DNA of 64,000 nucleotides from Deroplatys truncata (taxonomy: Eukaryota > Arthropoda > Insecta > Mantodea > Mantidae), in NCBI GenBank assembly GCA_030765065.1, contig CM060990.1, positions 494,254,190 through 494,318,189 on the forward strand, written 5' to 3'. The first letter of the stretch is position 1. Every line of letters begins with the position of its first letter. A model generated the notes under the pieces. The model saw nothing but the letters and a program-made list of their open reading frames with translations. It searched no databases and was not told the DNA's origin. Positions 1-12,944 of the stretch are shown here, in pieces. Position numbers and translations under genes: made by a program.

Positions 1-3000
1 GTCCTCTCGACCAGATATCCAGTCATTGGCTCCAGCTCCAGGGCTAGCACTTCCAAACCTCTTTGGTGACATGGACTTCCGCCGCCGTGCTTTGTCTTGT
101 CTTATACGATACAGATTTCCGTCATTTCTGCGGACGCAGTTCAGCCTTGGGCTTATTGTGCTACCTGTATCATTTTAAAGCCAATTCATTATGCCTGCAC
201 CCTTTACTAAGGAATACTGCAGTCTCATAACAGATATGGTTTCAGATTCTTCTGGTTTTAAAAACATTTCCCCAAAAGCTTCACATGAGCTGGCCGTACT
301 TTACGTTGCTACCTTTGCTCGCCGTCTCCAAACAATGTTTTGCGCTCTGTCGTCAATTTTCTCGTACTCGCCGTGTACTTCGGTCTGCAGAACTTTTCAG
401 TTGGGCGGAATCTTCTTCACAACCTTCCCCGCGCAGTTCTGATTCAGATCTGTGGCGTAATATCCAGTGGCATACGTCTTGCAAAGCTTCACCCTCATCG
501 TAAATCAACTACAACCCGAATCTGCAACAGGCATTTCGTGTTTTATTGCTCCCGATTTTCTTCCGGAAACCGTTCAGTGTTCTCTTTTTTCGATCACTTC
601 CCCAGTCTCTTCTGAGGGTATTCGGGAGCTTGCAGAACTTGTAACACTGTCCAACTTATAGTTCTTACCAGTCATGTTAAACCTACAGCTCCGGGATCGG
701 CGCCTTTCATGTGATATAATCCGCCATTTCCCGGAGGCATTTCCGTTCCACATACAGCACTTTTCTGAGTTTTTTACGACCAGTACAGTTCTCACAGTTG
801 TCATACATTGGAACTGCTTTGATGTAGTGCCGATAATTAAATCTGGTAAGGAAGGTACGGAGGCGTCCCATTATCGACTAGTTGCCTTGATCTCGATACT
901 TCGGAAACTTTTTGAACGCATTTTAGCTACAATCATGTTGTTTTATCTGGAACGGCATGGATTGTGGGCTAAAGGATAGGTTGGCTTACGTAAGCTCTTC
1001 TCGACCACATATAATTTACTGCAACTCGTTTAGGCTATACTCTGACTTGGCACTACCGGCAGGGAGTTTTGGCACATTTTTAAAATCCGCCTCAAACTTG
1101 TGACTCCCTCTCTCACTCTACTTTACTTGCCCGGTTTACGTGTCGTTTCCTTTCCTTTGCCTCTTCTGTCTGGTTTAGTCCATCCTATGACTGACCAGTC
1201 CCTTAAACTCCACCGAAGCTATGACTTCCATCAGTTTCGTTTAAGTTCCCAAGGACTCCCCCAAATAACCTTTCTTAGTCCTTTTCTACTCTGCCCCCGT
1301 ACTTTGAGCGGGCTTCCCTTACATTCAGTCAGCTTCTTCTTTAGGTGGACGATGTAGTACTATACTTTCGTTCTCCTCTGTACAACGTTTAGTGCACGCC
1401 GACAGACTTGCAGGTCGACCTGGACATCTTACTCAGCTGGTTAGGTGACTTGGGCTTGTCAGCTAACCCCGGAAAATGTATTTCCGTTTATTTCAAGCGT
1501 GGATGTCTCCTGCTTTAGGTCCCACTGCGTCTGGGGGAACGCGGTTGGCTCTAGTCTGATCTATTTTTGGTTTAGATTTAGATTATAACTTACATTGGTC
1601 GTTACATGCTCAATATCTTTTAACATCTTTACGCGAGGCCAGTAATCTATTCCACTACTTGAGTGGGAGGAGTTGGGGTCCCAATCTCATAGCACTTACT
1701 TAGTTTACCAAGCTATTTGCCGGGCAAAACTGTATTATGATATACTCATTATCTCTCACTTCCCCCGTATGGCATAGGTATTTAACCTCTATCTTATATC
1801 AAATAGGTAAATGTATTCCAGAGGTGGGTGGCGAACCGTTGACGGTGTGCGTACTACGTGAACTCGGCTTTCCGTCGCATTTACAGCGCAAACTTCGATT
1901 GGCGGTGTCTTCTATGTCCGAAAATGTTCGTTATCGTGAAACCCCGCTCTTTCATCTTCATCATCTTCTTCTTCGCTGTCGTTTGCAGTTACAAGTTGAC
2001 CGGGTAACCATACGGGCTTACCAGTTTACGTCTTAGTTTTTAAACGTTCTTTGAGATTCAGAGTATTCCTTCCTTCCCACGTCCTCCTTTTTATCTCCAG
2101 TGCATCAACTCGGGGTGACTATGGTGGAATCGATATATATATATATATATATATATATCGTGCTAACCCGATGGCTTCCTACAAATTCTCACGACTCCTG
2201 TTGTCCTCTCAGGGCGAGGGATGTATTTCTCTCATCTTGCTCTTCACGGGTGGCTCTCGCTCACCTTTAAGCGTTGGAGTCGCTTATCTTAACATGACTG
2301 CTCACTCAATATAGTTTTTATCCACTACTGCCGGGCTGTTCTAACTTTACCACCGAAATTTATGCTACTTATCAAGCTTTACAGTCGGTTACACCTCATC
2401 ATCATTCTAATATTTTACTTTGCTGCAAATCTCTTACCACTATACGTGTTATGGTAACTCCCAGCCTCCGTTCCGGGATGAAATAGTGGGAGGTGCTCTG
2501 TCGACTGAAAATGTCTAAATTAGTCCGAAATCACGACGTGCTCTTCTTGCGGGTTCTCGGGCATTCTCACATACATGGTAAAGATATAGCCGATCGCATG
2601 GCGAAAGTGGCAAGTAGCCCTCCTCTACCTACGAGTTCTATACCCCCGTCGTTGTCTGATGCCGACCACCAATTTTACTAAAAACGTTTCTTCTTATCTG
2701 TCCGGCTTGCACATTCTCTCTGATTCATCCTCCATGCCCCTGGTTTAACCGATTACACACCTCCAGGGTAGCGCGTCACTCATCTCGAAAATCTATTTTG
2801 GGGTAGCCGTGACATCTGCGTATCTTTTTAAATTCCTCCACTTTGTGTCTGTAGCCTCCGTGGCGACATACATAGTATTTTCTTTAATTGTTCCCTGTAT
2901 ACTCCACAGACAGACGCTTTATACGCTACTTTATATTTCATATAGGACTCTGGTCCCTGGATCTTCTCTCTCTTTTTACGAAAAACGAAACAGACATTTT

Positions 3001-3200
3001 ATGTTGCCCTTGTCGCTTTTCCAACTGTAAGATGAAATTATTATAAATTCCACAGCTCAGTTTTCTTTCATCTCTATACGCTTACGCTCTCTGGGATTCT
3101 CTCTTCCACCAGGTTCACGTGACACTGTCCATCATCTCTTCTCAGATGCCAATATCCGCTGGAACGTTGTGTCCCCGGATAGAGCGTCACTAAATAAACC
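1..3200 (+). pseudogene. Degenerate I-clade-like LINE ORF2 (RT and RNase H)
   Basis: A frame-shifted relic of a non-LTR retrotransposon polyprotein. Reading across frames, an RT fingers motif lies near 835-940 (PIIKSGKEG, then YRLVALISILRKLFERI). A G-x-PQ-x-x-x-LSP motif lies near 1250-1290 and the RT catalytic VDD (VDDVVLYF) near 1345-1370. A SGRSWGPN thumb motif near 1660-1685 resembles the SGTSWGAD motif of the I element at 40-46 kb. RNase H follows: FTGGSRS near 2240 (the catalytic D of TDGS is G here), TEIYATYQAL near 2355, and LGHSHIHGKDIADR near 2560-2600. About 20 stops or frameshifts interrupt it, so it is long dead. The endonuclease end is cut by the window edge. Clade is inferred from the I-type RNase H order, not from a tree. 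Confidence 0.8.
2133..2158. repeat. (AT)n microsatellite
   Basis: Thirteen perfect AT units inside the RNase H part of the degenerate LINE. It probably arose by slippage after the element died, because it breaks the coding frame. Confidence 0.95.
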
Positions 3201-3559
3201 GGAAGAAGAATCAGAAATGGAAGACGTGAGAATTATCAGTTTTAATGGCATACATAGCTTAAGAAATAAATTCATACAGTTACAAATGCGAGTTGCAATC
3301 TTCATTGTAATCCAGCGATAAAGGGTCAGATTTGTGGAAAATAATTATTATACTTGGTGAAATTATCATTAAGAAAAAGTATAAAATGCTCAAAAGAAAC
3401 CATTTTCGCAACATAAGCATTGAATAAAAATTATCTTTTGCAGTTAAAATCACAGAAGTTTATTTAAAACTACATAAATTCTCAGTGTATTAAAATTATG
3501 CCTCATCGTGTGCGCATAATGGGTGGTAGAAATAATATTCGATGATGCTCTGCTAGCAC
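3201..3559. other. No recognisable feature
   Basis: AT-rich spacer between two LINE relics. I see no reading frame, inverted repeat or RNA-like structure. The first bases may still belong to the 3' UTR of the upstream LINE. Confidence 0.5.
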
Positions 3560-5785
3560 TGAAATGGTTGAAGTAAAAGCAGAAAATAAATTTATAATTG
3601 GAATAAACCCATATACGTCACTAACACTTCAGCCACGCACAGGGGTCCACTGGAGTGGACTATCAGCCCGTAAGACCCTAAACATGGACTTTGAAGGTTA
3701 CGGAATGTGTCGTCGGGTGGTGGATTGCCGGGAGCTGTCCGGCGTAGTTGGCTGAATACAGACCACGTTTGTCTTTGAATAACCAATAAGAGACAGCGAG
3801 CCAAAACCCCCAACCCCAAGGTGCTAAGCGGCTCGTGCCGAAGGGGCGCATGGCACATGGGAGATGGTTCGTTAACGGAGCCTCTTAGATAACTGAACTC
3901 TCAGAGTACTACATTATTATCAAGGAACAGAGGGGCTGAACAAGATAATCCCTAGCTATTTATGGGAACAATATTTAAGGTTCTAGACACCCAAATCCGG
4001 AGGGCTCCTTTCGGTAATTCGAGACCACTAACATAAAGGGGGAGGAGAGGTAGCAGGTGCTTCGAAAGGGAAATCTGCTACCTGTAATAATTTAATGGAG
4101 ATGGGGACCGTATCTCCTGGAGATATGGAGAAGCAGTCTCCACCTTACCGACGGTGGACAGTTTGGGGATACCGACCAGAGAGATTGGGTGCTTGCCCTA
4201 TTTTTCCTTTATTGGTTCTAAAGCCATGATTCGGCTCCCTACATACTTTGGAGGAATGCTGCAAAGGAAAAGGCCTGCCCGTCAATCCGGATAAGAATGA
4301 ACTAATAATTTTCACAAGGAGGAGGGTGCCTGGATTGGTAGAGACCTTTATTTTGGGAAAGAAACTGAAGCTATCTGGTTCGGTAAGTACCTAGCAATTA
4401 TTCTGAATGCTGTATTGAGAGGAGTATGTGAAACACAAAGCAAAGAAGGGTCACAATGCAATTGAGCTGAGGTGGGGCCTCCAACTAAGTGTGTTCATAT
4501 GGCTCGATACCCTCTATATCCTATGCGGTGTTGGCTTGGTGGCCTGATCCTATGTGAAGGCAGCAGATACCAAGCTTAACACACTGGAAATATTGTCTTT
4601 GGTGATGTTGATGATGACGATGATAGCTGGGGAGGTGCGGGCTACACCAAAAGTCTTCCTATGTGCTTGTTTGTGGTGGAGGTCGCTAGGGTGACTGCGC
4701 ATCGCCTCTGGATATTAGGAGAGTGGTGTTTTGAGCTTCCCTTTAAAGGACACTTTTATTTTAACCTGGTTTCAGGAAATATGTCCCAATATCTTGGTGG
4801 GAGGGACTCATTGAGGACTGCGTATAGCTTAAGTCTTCTTTTCACAGTGGTTATAGTTTCCATGGAGGAGTGGGATCCAGAGAAATGGTCTTCTCTGAAA
4901 GCTGGGGGCCAAACGTGGTTCACTAATGGCTTGCGGTTAGGAGGCAGGTCTGGGACCCTAGAACCAGGCTTGCCATTTCCTGGGAAGATATGTCACGGTA
5001 TTCCAGGCTAAGATATATGGAGTCTTAGACTGTATAATGCATATTTTAAATATGACAGGCAAACCGGTGAAGCTTATCATCATCTCGGGTAAGCAGGGAG
5101 ATTTTAATGCCCTTAAGGTGGTTAAAATCACGTCGAAATTGGCATGGTGATGAAAAGGATGTTGAATAGACTCTGTGCCAGCTGTTTGGTTTGCTGGACA
5201 TTCTGTATTAGAGGTAATGAGGTTGCGAACATACTCGCACAGACTATTCCGGGGCTTAATTTTATAGGAACCGCGACCTTTTGTGGCATGTCTCAAGGAG
5301 TATCAAGTATGAAATAATACAGTTAACCGGCAGAGCTCATCTTGATCATTGGAATAAATAAATTGCTGCCAAGTAAGCCCAAGAATTAATTTCGGATCCA
5401 GGTGTTAAGCAGATTGGATTCTTTTTAATCTAACTTGTTGTAAGCTCAGAGAGGTCACTGGATATCTTACGGGCCTTGACACACTTCGCAGACTCTACAC
5501 ATAAGGCCCTTTATGCAGGAAATGCTGAAGGAATACGAAACATCCCAGCATGTACTATGCGAGTGCGAAGGGTTTGTCATGCTTAGATATGTCTCCTTAG
5601 GCTCCTTTTTCTTGAAACTGAGGATATAAAGAGGGCAAATATCAAAGATGTTCAGTTTTATAGGGATCATATGCCTTGATTAAATGTCCAGTCGAAGAGG
5701 CACAAAGGGTTCTAAGATCCTAGGTGCGGGCTTCTTTGAGGTCACTCAAATTTCCACCATCGCCATCACCACCATCACTTCAGTC
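3560..5785 (+). pseudogene. Degenerate R1/LOA-type LINE (RT palm end, RNase H, C-terminal Zn motif)
   Basis: From about 4250 the translation reads GKGLPVNPDKNELIIFTRR, then KLKLSGSVKYLAIILNAVL. This is the RT palm/thumb signature of R1/LOA-type LINEs. RNase H follows: WFTNGLR near 4915 (catalytic D of TDG now N), VFQAKIYGV near 4995 (the QAEIYA motif) and GNEVANILAQ near 5210 (the GNExADELA motif). Near 5535-5590 the C-terminal motif SQHVLCECEGFVMLRYVSLG is readable across a frameshift. The RT core upstream is missing, so there is an internal deletion between 3900 and 4200. The tail 5757-5779 is a CATCAC-type repeat typical of LINE 3' ends. The 5' limit is uncertain. Confidence 0.75.
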
Positions 5786-5945
5786 TGAGGCCCGGTTTTA
5801 TAGTATAAGCTTAAACTTCGAATCGGGCTAACCGGAGAGTTAAGCTACAGCTGAGTTTTACAGTGCGTGGTTCAAGCGCTAAGCCGAGATTATACGGGAC
5901 TCGACTTAAACCTTACTGAACTGCGGTTTAAGTTAAGGAGTCTCC

Positions 5946-8900
5946 ATGTTATCTGAGGACGACGATTTTAGTGACGAGGAAATGCAAATTATTTTAAACA
6001 ATATCCACAACTGAAGACGGCCTAAAGTGTTTAGAATGCGTCTAAATCATTTCCACATATGGAATGACCGAGAATTCTACGAGAGGTTTCGGTTAAGTAA
6101 ACAGTCTGCGATGATGGTACTAGAGATTATTGGTGATGCAATTAAACATAAAACAGACTGGTAAGTAAAACTTAAAATAAATTTTATTCTTATACCTTTA
6201 TAATATACTTTATCGCTCATAAGGTATTATTACTTTATATTTCAGGAACAAAGCCCTCTCGTCAGAAGCAATGCTTCTTTTGACTTTGAGGTTATATGCA
6301 AGTGGAAGCATGCTAATTGCAGCTGGAGATTTTTCCGGCGTCTCGAAATCTACAGCATGCAGAGTTGTGAAAATTGTTTCACATCATATTGCTCTGTTGA
6401 GGGATAGATTTATAGAGTTCCCCATGACTCATGAGCAAAGACTTAAAATGAGGGAACATTTATATAAAACAGCTAAATTTCCTCGAGTCATTGGAGCTCT
6501 TGACTGCACACATGTCAAAATTGCATCACCAGGTATGCAATATTTCTATTTCTTTTTCTCAGCTCTCTATAAATAAATTCCTTCAGTTCAATATTTTAAA
6601 CAAATACTGAATTATTGGCTTAATTTTATCTATGAACTTACAATTAAAACAAATTGTGATCAAAGCAAATATCAGAACTTGCTCTGGTTAAATAATAGTT
6701 TAAGTAGGCTTTTATGGGCTGAAAGTACATAAAATAATACTATAAGGATAGACTAAAATACCTCAAAGCTGTATATTTAGAGATGCTCTTTGAAGCAAAA
6801 ACAAGTGTGTAAATTTCAAAATAATGACATTTGAAATTAAAAGTGCTGCAGTACAGGAAATTGGAAAGCAGTTTAAGAAAGGCAAGCATTTGAACATAAA
6901 GGAGATCAAATACAGAGGAACTAATGGAATTAAAACTAATCTGAAATAGGTGGCCGATGAAGTTGGCTCATATTTTAGTTCAGTATTCATACAAAATCTA
7001 TCTGTATTAGACTCACCTTTGGCTAGGAGTATCATTCTATATGCAATAAATCATTAGAAATTAAAAGCATTATGTAAACAAAAATCTGTAGTTATTGGTA
7101 GTATAGATATCAATATATTTAAAAAAAATATTCAAGCTCTATGGCTATTCCTCTTTGAAATAATAAACTTAGCTCTTACTATTGGGGTTTTTTCTGAGGT
7201 TCTGAAAATATCTAAAATTATACCGGTTTTAAGATTGGGGATAAACTCATCTATTGAATCGCAGACTTCAAGTTTTCTCAAAACAATATCTAAAACTGTT
7301 TAAAAAGTATATTTAAGTAATATATTTCATTAGCTGGTCTCCTTTAAAAAAGGAAAAAATGTAGCTACCGCTTACACAGCAGTTTGGCTTCAGAAAAAAA
7401 ACTGATCCAAACCTATAGCTATTGTACATTTTGTTGACCACTAATTGAGGAATATAATATACATATATTGGCATGTTTCTTGTTCTTCAAAAAGCTTTCA
7501 ACTGCATAAACCTTCTTTTGTACAAATCTAGCATAACACAAAAGAGGTTATGTAAGTAATCTCCAACCAAAAGAAATCTATGTATGCATCAGATATACAC
7601 ATACATAAGTTTACTCAAGGGGAAAATTGATAGCAATGGAGGACTGCATGCTTCGATATTAAGCCCTATACTCTTTCTAATTTATTGATTTGTGTAGTAC
7701 TGATGTACAACATGTAACATACAAGATAGTTTCTTATTATGCAGTAATATTGAGTTTTCTAAACTTGAAATACATACAAATATGTATGCAATCAAAATAG
7801 CACAGTACTATAATGCAAATTAGTACCTATAAATGTAAATAAACCCGTTTTAGCAGATACATTTTACATTAAGAAAAACGTATCTGACTCACCTTCTGTT
7901 GTTACAGTGAAGAAGTAGTATAAAATGTAAAAGTTAAATTATTTTAACATTGAAAGTTGAGCGAACCTTAATGTGGAATAAATACATTGCATCTGTATGC
8001 TCCAAATTTGCAAAATGGCTGTTTGCAAATAAACACCTAACTTGGTGTAATGCAATAATACTTGAGTCTTATCTACTATTTACATATGTTTTGTCTACTC
8101 CCCTCATACATAAATATTCAGACTTGTCAAATGCAGCAGAGATTTAGTAACTCGATCTTTGTTGTTTGTTTAAAAAAAGAAACAAAAAAGAAAAACAGCA
8201 TTGAGATGTATAGGACCACTGAATCAACTAATCTCCTTTAAACCATTGCTTGAAAATTTTCAAATCTTGACTGTGTGCAATATTTATTTATTAAAAATTA
8301 TTATGCAACCATCTGAACTTAATCTCCTGAAAAATAGGGATCAATCTAAATATTATACTGGAGAAAGGAAAAACATATTTAAGCATAGCCTCATAGCACT
8401 GCATTTGAGAAAAGCCCCTAGTATCAGGGAAGGTGGTTTTCTAAACTGCCCATACAGAAGCCTCAAAGATTTAAGAGGCAAAATACATGCATATAGCTCA
8501 TATTAAGGATTAATAAATTATCATCATAGCATAAATTAATTTTCTGAAACAGCAAATTACTTAAATGAAATATTTCATGAAACTGTAAATGTATCTGTAA
8601 TATTTAATACTGCCTCATTGTTACTAGTATTAAAATTTGTAATATTATTACATGAATTTGAGCCCATTCGAGGAAGAACTTTGTATGTGTGCAAGCACAT
8701 ATATAGGTCTTTCTTTCTGAAAATAAATGAATTAATGCAGTGTAACTCTTCACTTTGAAATTACCATGTGCTCTGCTCAACAGCTACAGATGAATGCTTT
8801 TGCCAAAAAGTACAGTCAACATAACCTCAAGGGTTGAAATATTAAGTTTCTAGCTTGTGAAGTTGCAAGCAAGCTATGGTTAGAGTCAATGTTAGTAGAA

Positions 8901-9617
8901 CTAAGCTTTTAGGTTAGGTTAGCTTTTGATAGCGAGGTTAAATTTCTACTGTTGTGTGTGTATATATGAATGTAGATTTTCTGTTCTGATTTATGTTTCA
9001 TTTAACTCCAGTTATGTTACTGTCTCATTCTAGGAGGAGAGACTGCAGAGGTTTTCCGAAATAGGAAGGGATTCTTTTCTATAAATGTGTAGACTTTATG
9101 TGATCCAGATTTAAAGATCACCGACATTGTTGCTCGATGGCCAGGTTCGACTCATGATTCAACCATTTTCAATAACTCTGCCTTAAAAGCTAGGTTTGAG
9201 AATGGTGTGATTAATGATGACAGCCTAATCATTGCAGACAGTGGTTACCCAAATAGGCCATATTTAATAACACCACTAGCTGCACCCAATTTGCCTGAAG
9301 AGCATCTGTTCAATGAGTCGCACATTCGGACCAGGAACTGTGTAGAAAGGAGCTATGGTGTTTGGAAAAGAAGATTCCCAATACTCTCCACAAGCATACG
9401 ACTGCACCTCAGCAAAGTCCAAAGTGTTATTGTAGCAACAGCTGTGCTCCACAACATATGCTGCCTTAACAATGAAATGAACTTACCAGCACTGGAGCCA
9501 CGTATTGAAAATGCAATACAGTTTGCTAACAATGTTCCAAATGCTAGAGATGCTCAGCATTTCAATAATTTTGTGAGAAATGCAATTATAAATGATTATT
9601 TCAAAAATTTGAGATAA
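5946..9617 (+). pseudogene. HARBI1-like: PIF/Harbinger transposase (HARBI1-like), three exons, two stops
   Basis: Exons 5946-6160, 6246-6532 and 9034-9617 join in consistent phase through GTAAGT/CAG, GTATGC/TAG splice sites. The product is a DDE endonuclease that would cut and paste the element in the nucleus. The DDE triad is visible: LDCTHVK (exon 2), GSTHDSTIF (exon 3) and RNCVERSYGVWKRRF (exon 3, the E). The N-terminal half carries the helix-turn-helix-like segment DFSGVSKSTACRVV. Two in-frame stops break it: TGA at 6012-6014 (codon 23) and TAG at 9090-9092, one base from CAG (Gln). Apart from these the frame is open over more than 350 codons, so death was recent or the stops are single events. 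The start is the first ATG, followed by an acidic stretch. Confidence 0.88.
6840..8520 (+). pseudogene. CR1/jockey-type LINE fragment inside transposase intron 2
   Basis: Intron 2 (6533-9033, 2.5 kb) holds a worn RT. Readable pieces are VADEVGSYFSSVF near 6950, GVFSEVLKISKIIPV near 7185 (the region preceding RT block 1), SILSPILFLIY near 7650 (the GVPQGSILSP block) and a C-terminal part at 8201-8506 with HSLIALHLRKAPSI. Frames shift many times and several stops occur. The order and motifs match the RT C-terminal half of CR1/jockey-like LINEs. It explains the unusual length of this intron. The flanks 6577-6840 and 8520-9033 show nothing further. Confidence 0.65.
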
Positions 9618-10263
9618 ATTGAGTTAAATTGTACTTTAATTAGGTGTCCATATTATGTACATATGCTTTAGGTAAATTACAGGTTGTTTTGTTTTAAAAG
9701 CTCTATCTCATATTTCAATTTCTGTATTCTGAGATTGTGTTCTTCTTCATTTTGTTGCAGTTTTTGTTAATAGCTTTTTCTCATTAGCTCTTGCTCTTCA
9801 GTTAATTGTCTCTCTTTTGATTCGTGTTCCTTTTGAGCAAGACTAGACTTTAAATGGACATGTTCTAGCTTGGCTTCTGCCAGGTGCTCCCACTTCTCAC
9901 TATTTAATCCTTTACCTGCAAGTGTAATAGCATATGTTAGAAAGCTGTTTGTTTAATTTTAATACTTTATTTTACTACATTTATTTTAATGCATTGTCAT
10001 CAGATTCATAACAATTTGAAAGGCAAAACATTGGAAGTACAAATTGGAACACTTTTTAATATTTTTAGGGTCTGTTTTTTATCACTAGTAGTCTAATTAA
10101 AATAACTATACCTGGGATCTTCTTTGTTGGGACTTTAATATTTATTTTTTTCTCTCAAGGTGATGTAATGGTACCTAGAAAATAAATTGAATTCATATTC
10201 AGAACTTACTTCTCAGTCTTTACAAACATTTATTTTAGTGCATATACATATGAATCCTAAGCA

Positions 10264-10302
10264 AATAATAATAATAATAATTAATAATAATACAAATAAT
10301 AA
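10264..10302. repeat. AAT-rich microsatellite
   Basis: Imperfect AAT/ATT triplets in the last intron of the Myb/SANT-like gene. Confidence 0.85.
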
Positions 10303-11260
10303 TTCCCGGTGCAACAAGAGAAGAAAATCAGATGCGATTCAAATGTATACCACAGTCTCCTATATTGATAAAACTTAAAAAAAAAAACAGCTTTGTATAC
10401 TAAAAGTCCATGTGCTCTTGTAATTGGTTCAGTAATTTTTGCCTTGAATTTTGCTTAAGTTTGGAGGTAATGGAGTTACATGGGTACAGAAGTTTCTTGT
10501 TAAAAACTAACAAGTGTTAGGTATAAATAAATACCAAATAATAAAATGCAACATAACATTAATCTACATATTTTTATTACAGTAATCAGAGAAACAAACC
10601 AGACAAATAAGTATTCCATGACAAAACCTGAAACCCATGCTTATAAATTGAACGATTTTTCATGAATTACCTATTACTTTAGTGTCACTTTAAATGAAGT
10701 TGTCTTGTATATATGTACATACACTTACCAGAAGTAGCAGGTGTAGCAGATGAATTATTTGCTTCATCATCACCACCATCGATCACAACAAATTGTAATT
10801 CATTGGACAATGGTTGCCTCAACATAGCTGGCACATACCTGCTCCAATTATTGTTTGGATTCCCTAAAATAATAATTATATATTAATATTAATTTGATTT
10901 ACCATAAGAACTTAAACATACAGAAATTTATGTAGGTAATGTTGAAATATTTAAAGTTTAAAACATACTTTTCAAATACATATTGTGTGCACCAAGAATA
11001 GCACAATAAGATCAAATATAAACACCTACAATGTTTTTCAGATAAAATACTGATAACTGGCAAACAATGATGTTTTAAACAAATAGTATATTGGCCTTAA
11101 AATTTAAACATATGCATTCCTCTATAGCATTACAGCATTAATTATCTACATATTTTATATGCTGATGAAATGAAACCGTATTTCCTGTATACAAAATTAC
11201 ATTGAAGAATTAAAACGAAAATAAAAAGTAAACTTAATGTTTTACAAAGTCTTCACTAAC

Positions 11261-12060
11261 CTGATACACAACTGTATGTCCCAGTATTACTACATTTTGC
11301 ACGAGTAGTATCAAGAGAATCTGAAATATCAACATAGGAATTAGGGCAGCTCACTGAACAATATTTGAATGACCAAGGTTGTTGATAGCAATAGGAAAAT
11401 GCCTCAGGAAGCAGATAAATATACCTTAAAAAATTCATACTGGAAACACTTTTGCTTATTTTAATTGTTATGTCAAACAAGTTTCATAGTTCAACCAAAT
11501 TTTCCTATTAGAAAAAATTGCAGCTCTAAAAATGTGCCCCCAGCTATTCATTACCACTTTTAAATATTCAGACAATGCATTATCCCAGGATTTCTATACT
11601 GGGATGGTATAGGTTACGGCAAATAAAAATTTAAGTGAAATCAGCAATGTGAAAAATGATATAAAACAACTTGTGAATAAATATAAAATGTGTGTACTAA
11701 ATAAACCTAGATTATGTTACAGAAAAAGTCAACCAATACAATAAATAAAGGACGAATGATACAGTTAAGTAGGTATTTAAAATTCCATGCAAAATGAAAG
11801 GGAGTTTATTTTTTTTAATAAGCATTCTAACCTTTAAACACAACATGGAATCAAAATAAGAATAAAACATAAGTATTTTATATTATTCAGACTGGTAAAC
11901 CAGAATATCACAGTTTTATCAGATATAAACATCAGAAAGTAAACCTATTTAATTCTGCCCTATGAAAATGTTACAATGAACTTATAAATAAAATACTCAC
12001 TTGGTAAACAGATGTTATCTCCATTGTTACTGCTTGCAGCAAGGACAATCTCACAAGAAT
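11261..12060 (-). repeat. Twin 60-bp exons (exons 2 and 3) of the Myb/SANT-like gene
   Basis: Exon 2 (12001-12060) and exon 3 (11261-11320) are both exactly 60 bp and in the same phase. Both follow a TTTCAG- or ATTTCAG-type acceptor and start ATTCT. They match at about 35 of 60 positions by eye. They encode DSCEIVLAASSNNGDNICLP and NSLDTTRAKCSNTGTYSCVS. This is best explained by tandem duplication of one small exon. Either could be skipped without a frameshift. Confidence 0.7.
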
Positions 12061-12943
12061 CTGAAACTAACAATGAGAAATGGAGAATATTTCAGTAAAT
12101 ATATCGAAATATCCAGAAATTTATGTATACTTCCATAGTTCAATGTAGGTTATGTAGGCATAGCTGTGGATGGATCACTGTGGTATCCTAACCACAACAG
12201 CAGCAAACAAACAAGGTATTTAGCAGGCATGTATTTATTTTCGTTTTATAATTGCAATATACTTACCCTGTAGCACCTTATCAGAGTCATAAATTGCTTC
12301 ACATCCATCAATTTGGACACCAATCAATTCCTTTATTTCCTCGTCGATTGGCGTAATTAACGATGGCACAGTCGGACCTCCACCTGTACCCCGAATAGCA
12401 CATTTCTCGTTGGCGTATTTCTTTTTTGCAACTTTCTTCATATTGTCATATTTCTTCTTCAACACGGTTGCATCTCTGTATATTATTCCGCTCTTTGCAT
12501 TGAATAACTCCTCAATTTTCCCCCACGTTTGGATCTTCTTGCTCCACAATACCTTATCAGACTGCTTGCACTCTATTATGTGTTTATACTGCTTTATAAT
12601 TTCTAACAGAATGCTAACTTCTTGAGAAGTAAAGTTAGCAGTACGTTTGGGCTCTGGTTTTTCGGTCATTTTAGTGCGTGTGTGTCTGAATAACCTATAA
12701 AACCTTACTTTAGGAACAGCGCCACCATAAACAAATGATGGGAATTCGCTCGATGCGCATGCGCAAGCGTTACCAACTTTAAAGTTCCGAGGAGTTGTTC
12801 AACTCAGTAAAGCCAAACGTGGTTGCCCTACTGTGAAACTCACAAAGCTTTAACCAAAGCTTAAGTTTTGTTTAAGCTTCGTCCGTAGCTTAGTAAAGGT
12901 TCGACTTAAGCCTGAACTGTGAAACCGGAATAACCCGTGCATA

Positions 12944-12944
<1 letters not shown>

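Larger units (their letters stand above)
9677..12669 (-). pseudogene. Harbinger Myb/SANT-like partner protein, five exons, one stop
   Basis: Five exons on the - strand: 12669-12267, 12060-12001, 11320-11261, 10863-10729 and 9915-9677, all joined in phase 1 with GT/AG borders. Exon 1 (residues 1-134) has a Myb/SANT-like DNA-binding domain (FTSQEVSILLEIIKQYK, then WGKIEELFNAKSG, then a basic KKKYDNMKKVAKKKY helix). In Harbinger elements such a protein binds the transposon ends and carries the transposase into the nucleus. Exon 5 encodes an acidic/basic coiled coil (EHESKERQLTEEQELMRKSY). A single in-frame TAA at 9767-9769 interrupts that coiled coil; the frame continues another 29 codons to the natural stop at 9677. 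The rest of the five-exon frame has no stop. Confidence 0.85.
5789..12931. mobile_element. PIF/Harbinger DNA transposon, two-gene form
   Basis: About 7.1 kb bounded by imperfect inverted ends. The left end (from 5789) reads GGCCCGGTTTTATAGTATAA; the right end read inward on the other strand has CCGGTTTCACAGTTCAGGCT. Inside are the two genes expected of an autonomous Harbinger: a DDE transposase (+) and a Myb/SANT-like protein (-), facing each other with 59 bp between stop codons. It lies between the tail repeat of a + strand LINE and the (TAA)n tail of a - strand LINE. I could not identify a clean 3-bp TWA target duplication, so the exact ends are approximate. Part of the size is a LINE fragment in transposase intron 2. 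Confidence 0.85.

Noticed and set aside
10187-10378. 63-codon Asn-rich frame
   Set aside because: Produced by AAT repeats in an intron of the Harbinger partner gene.
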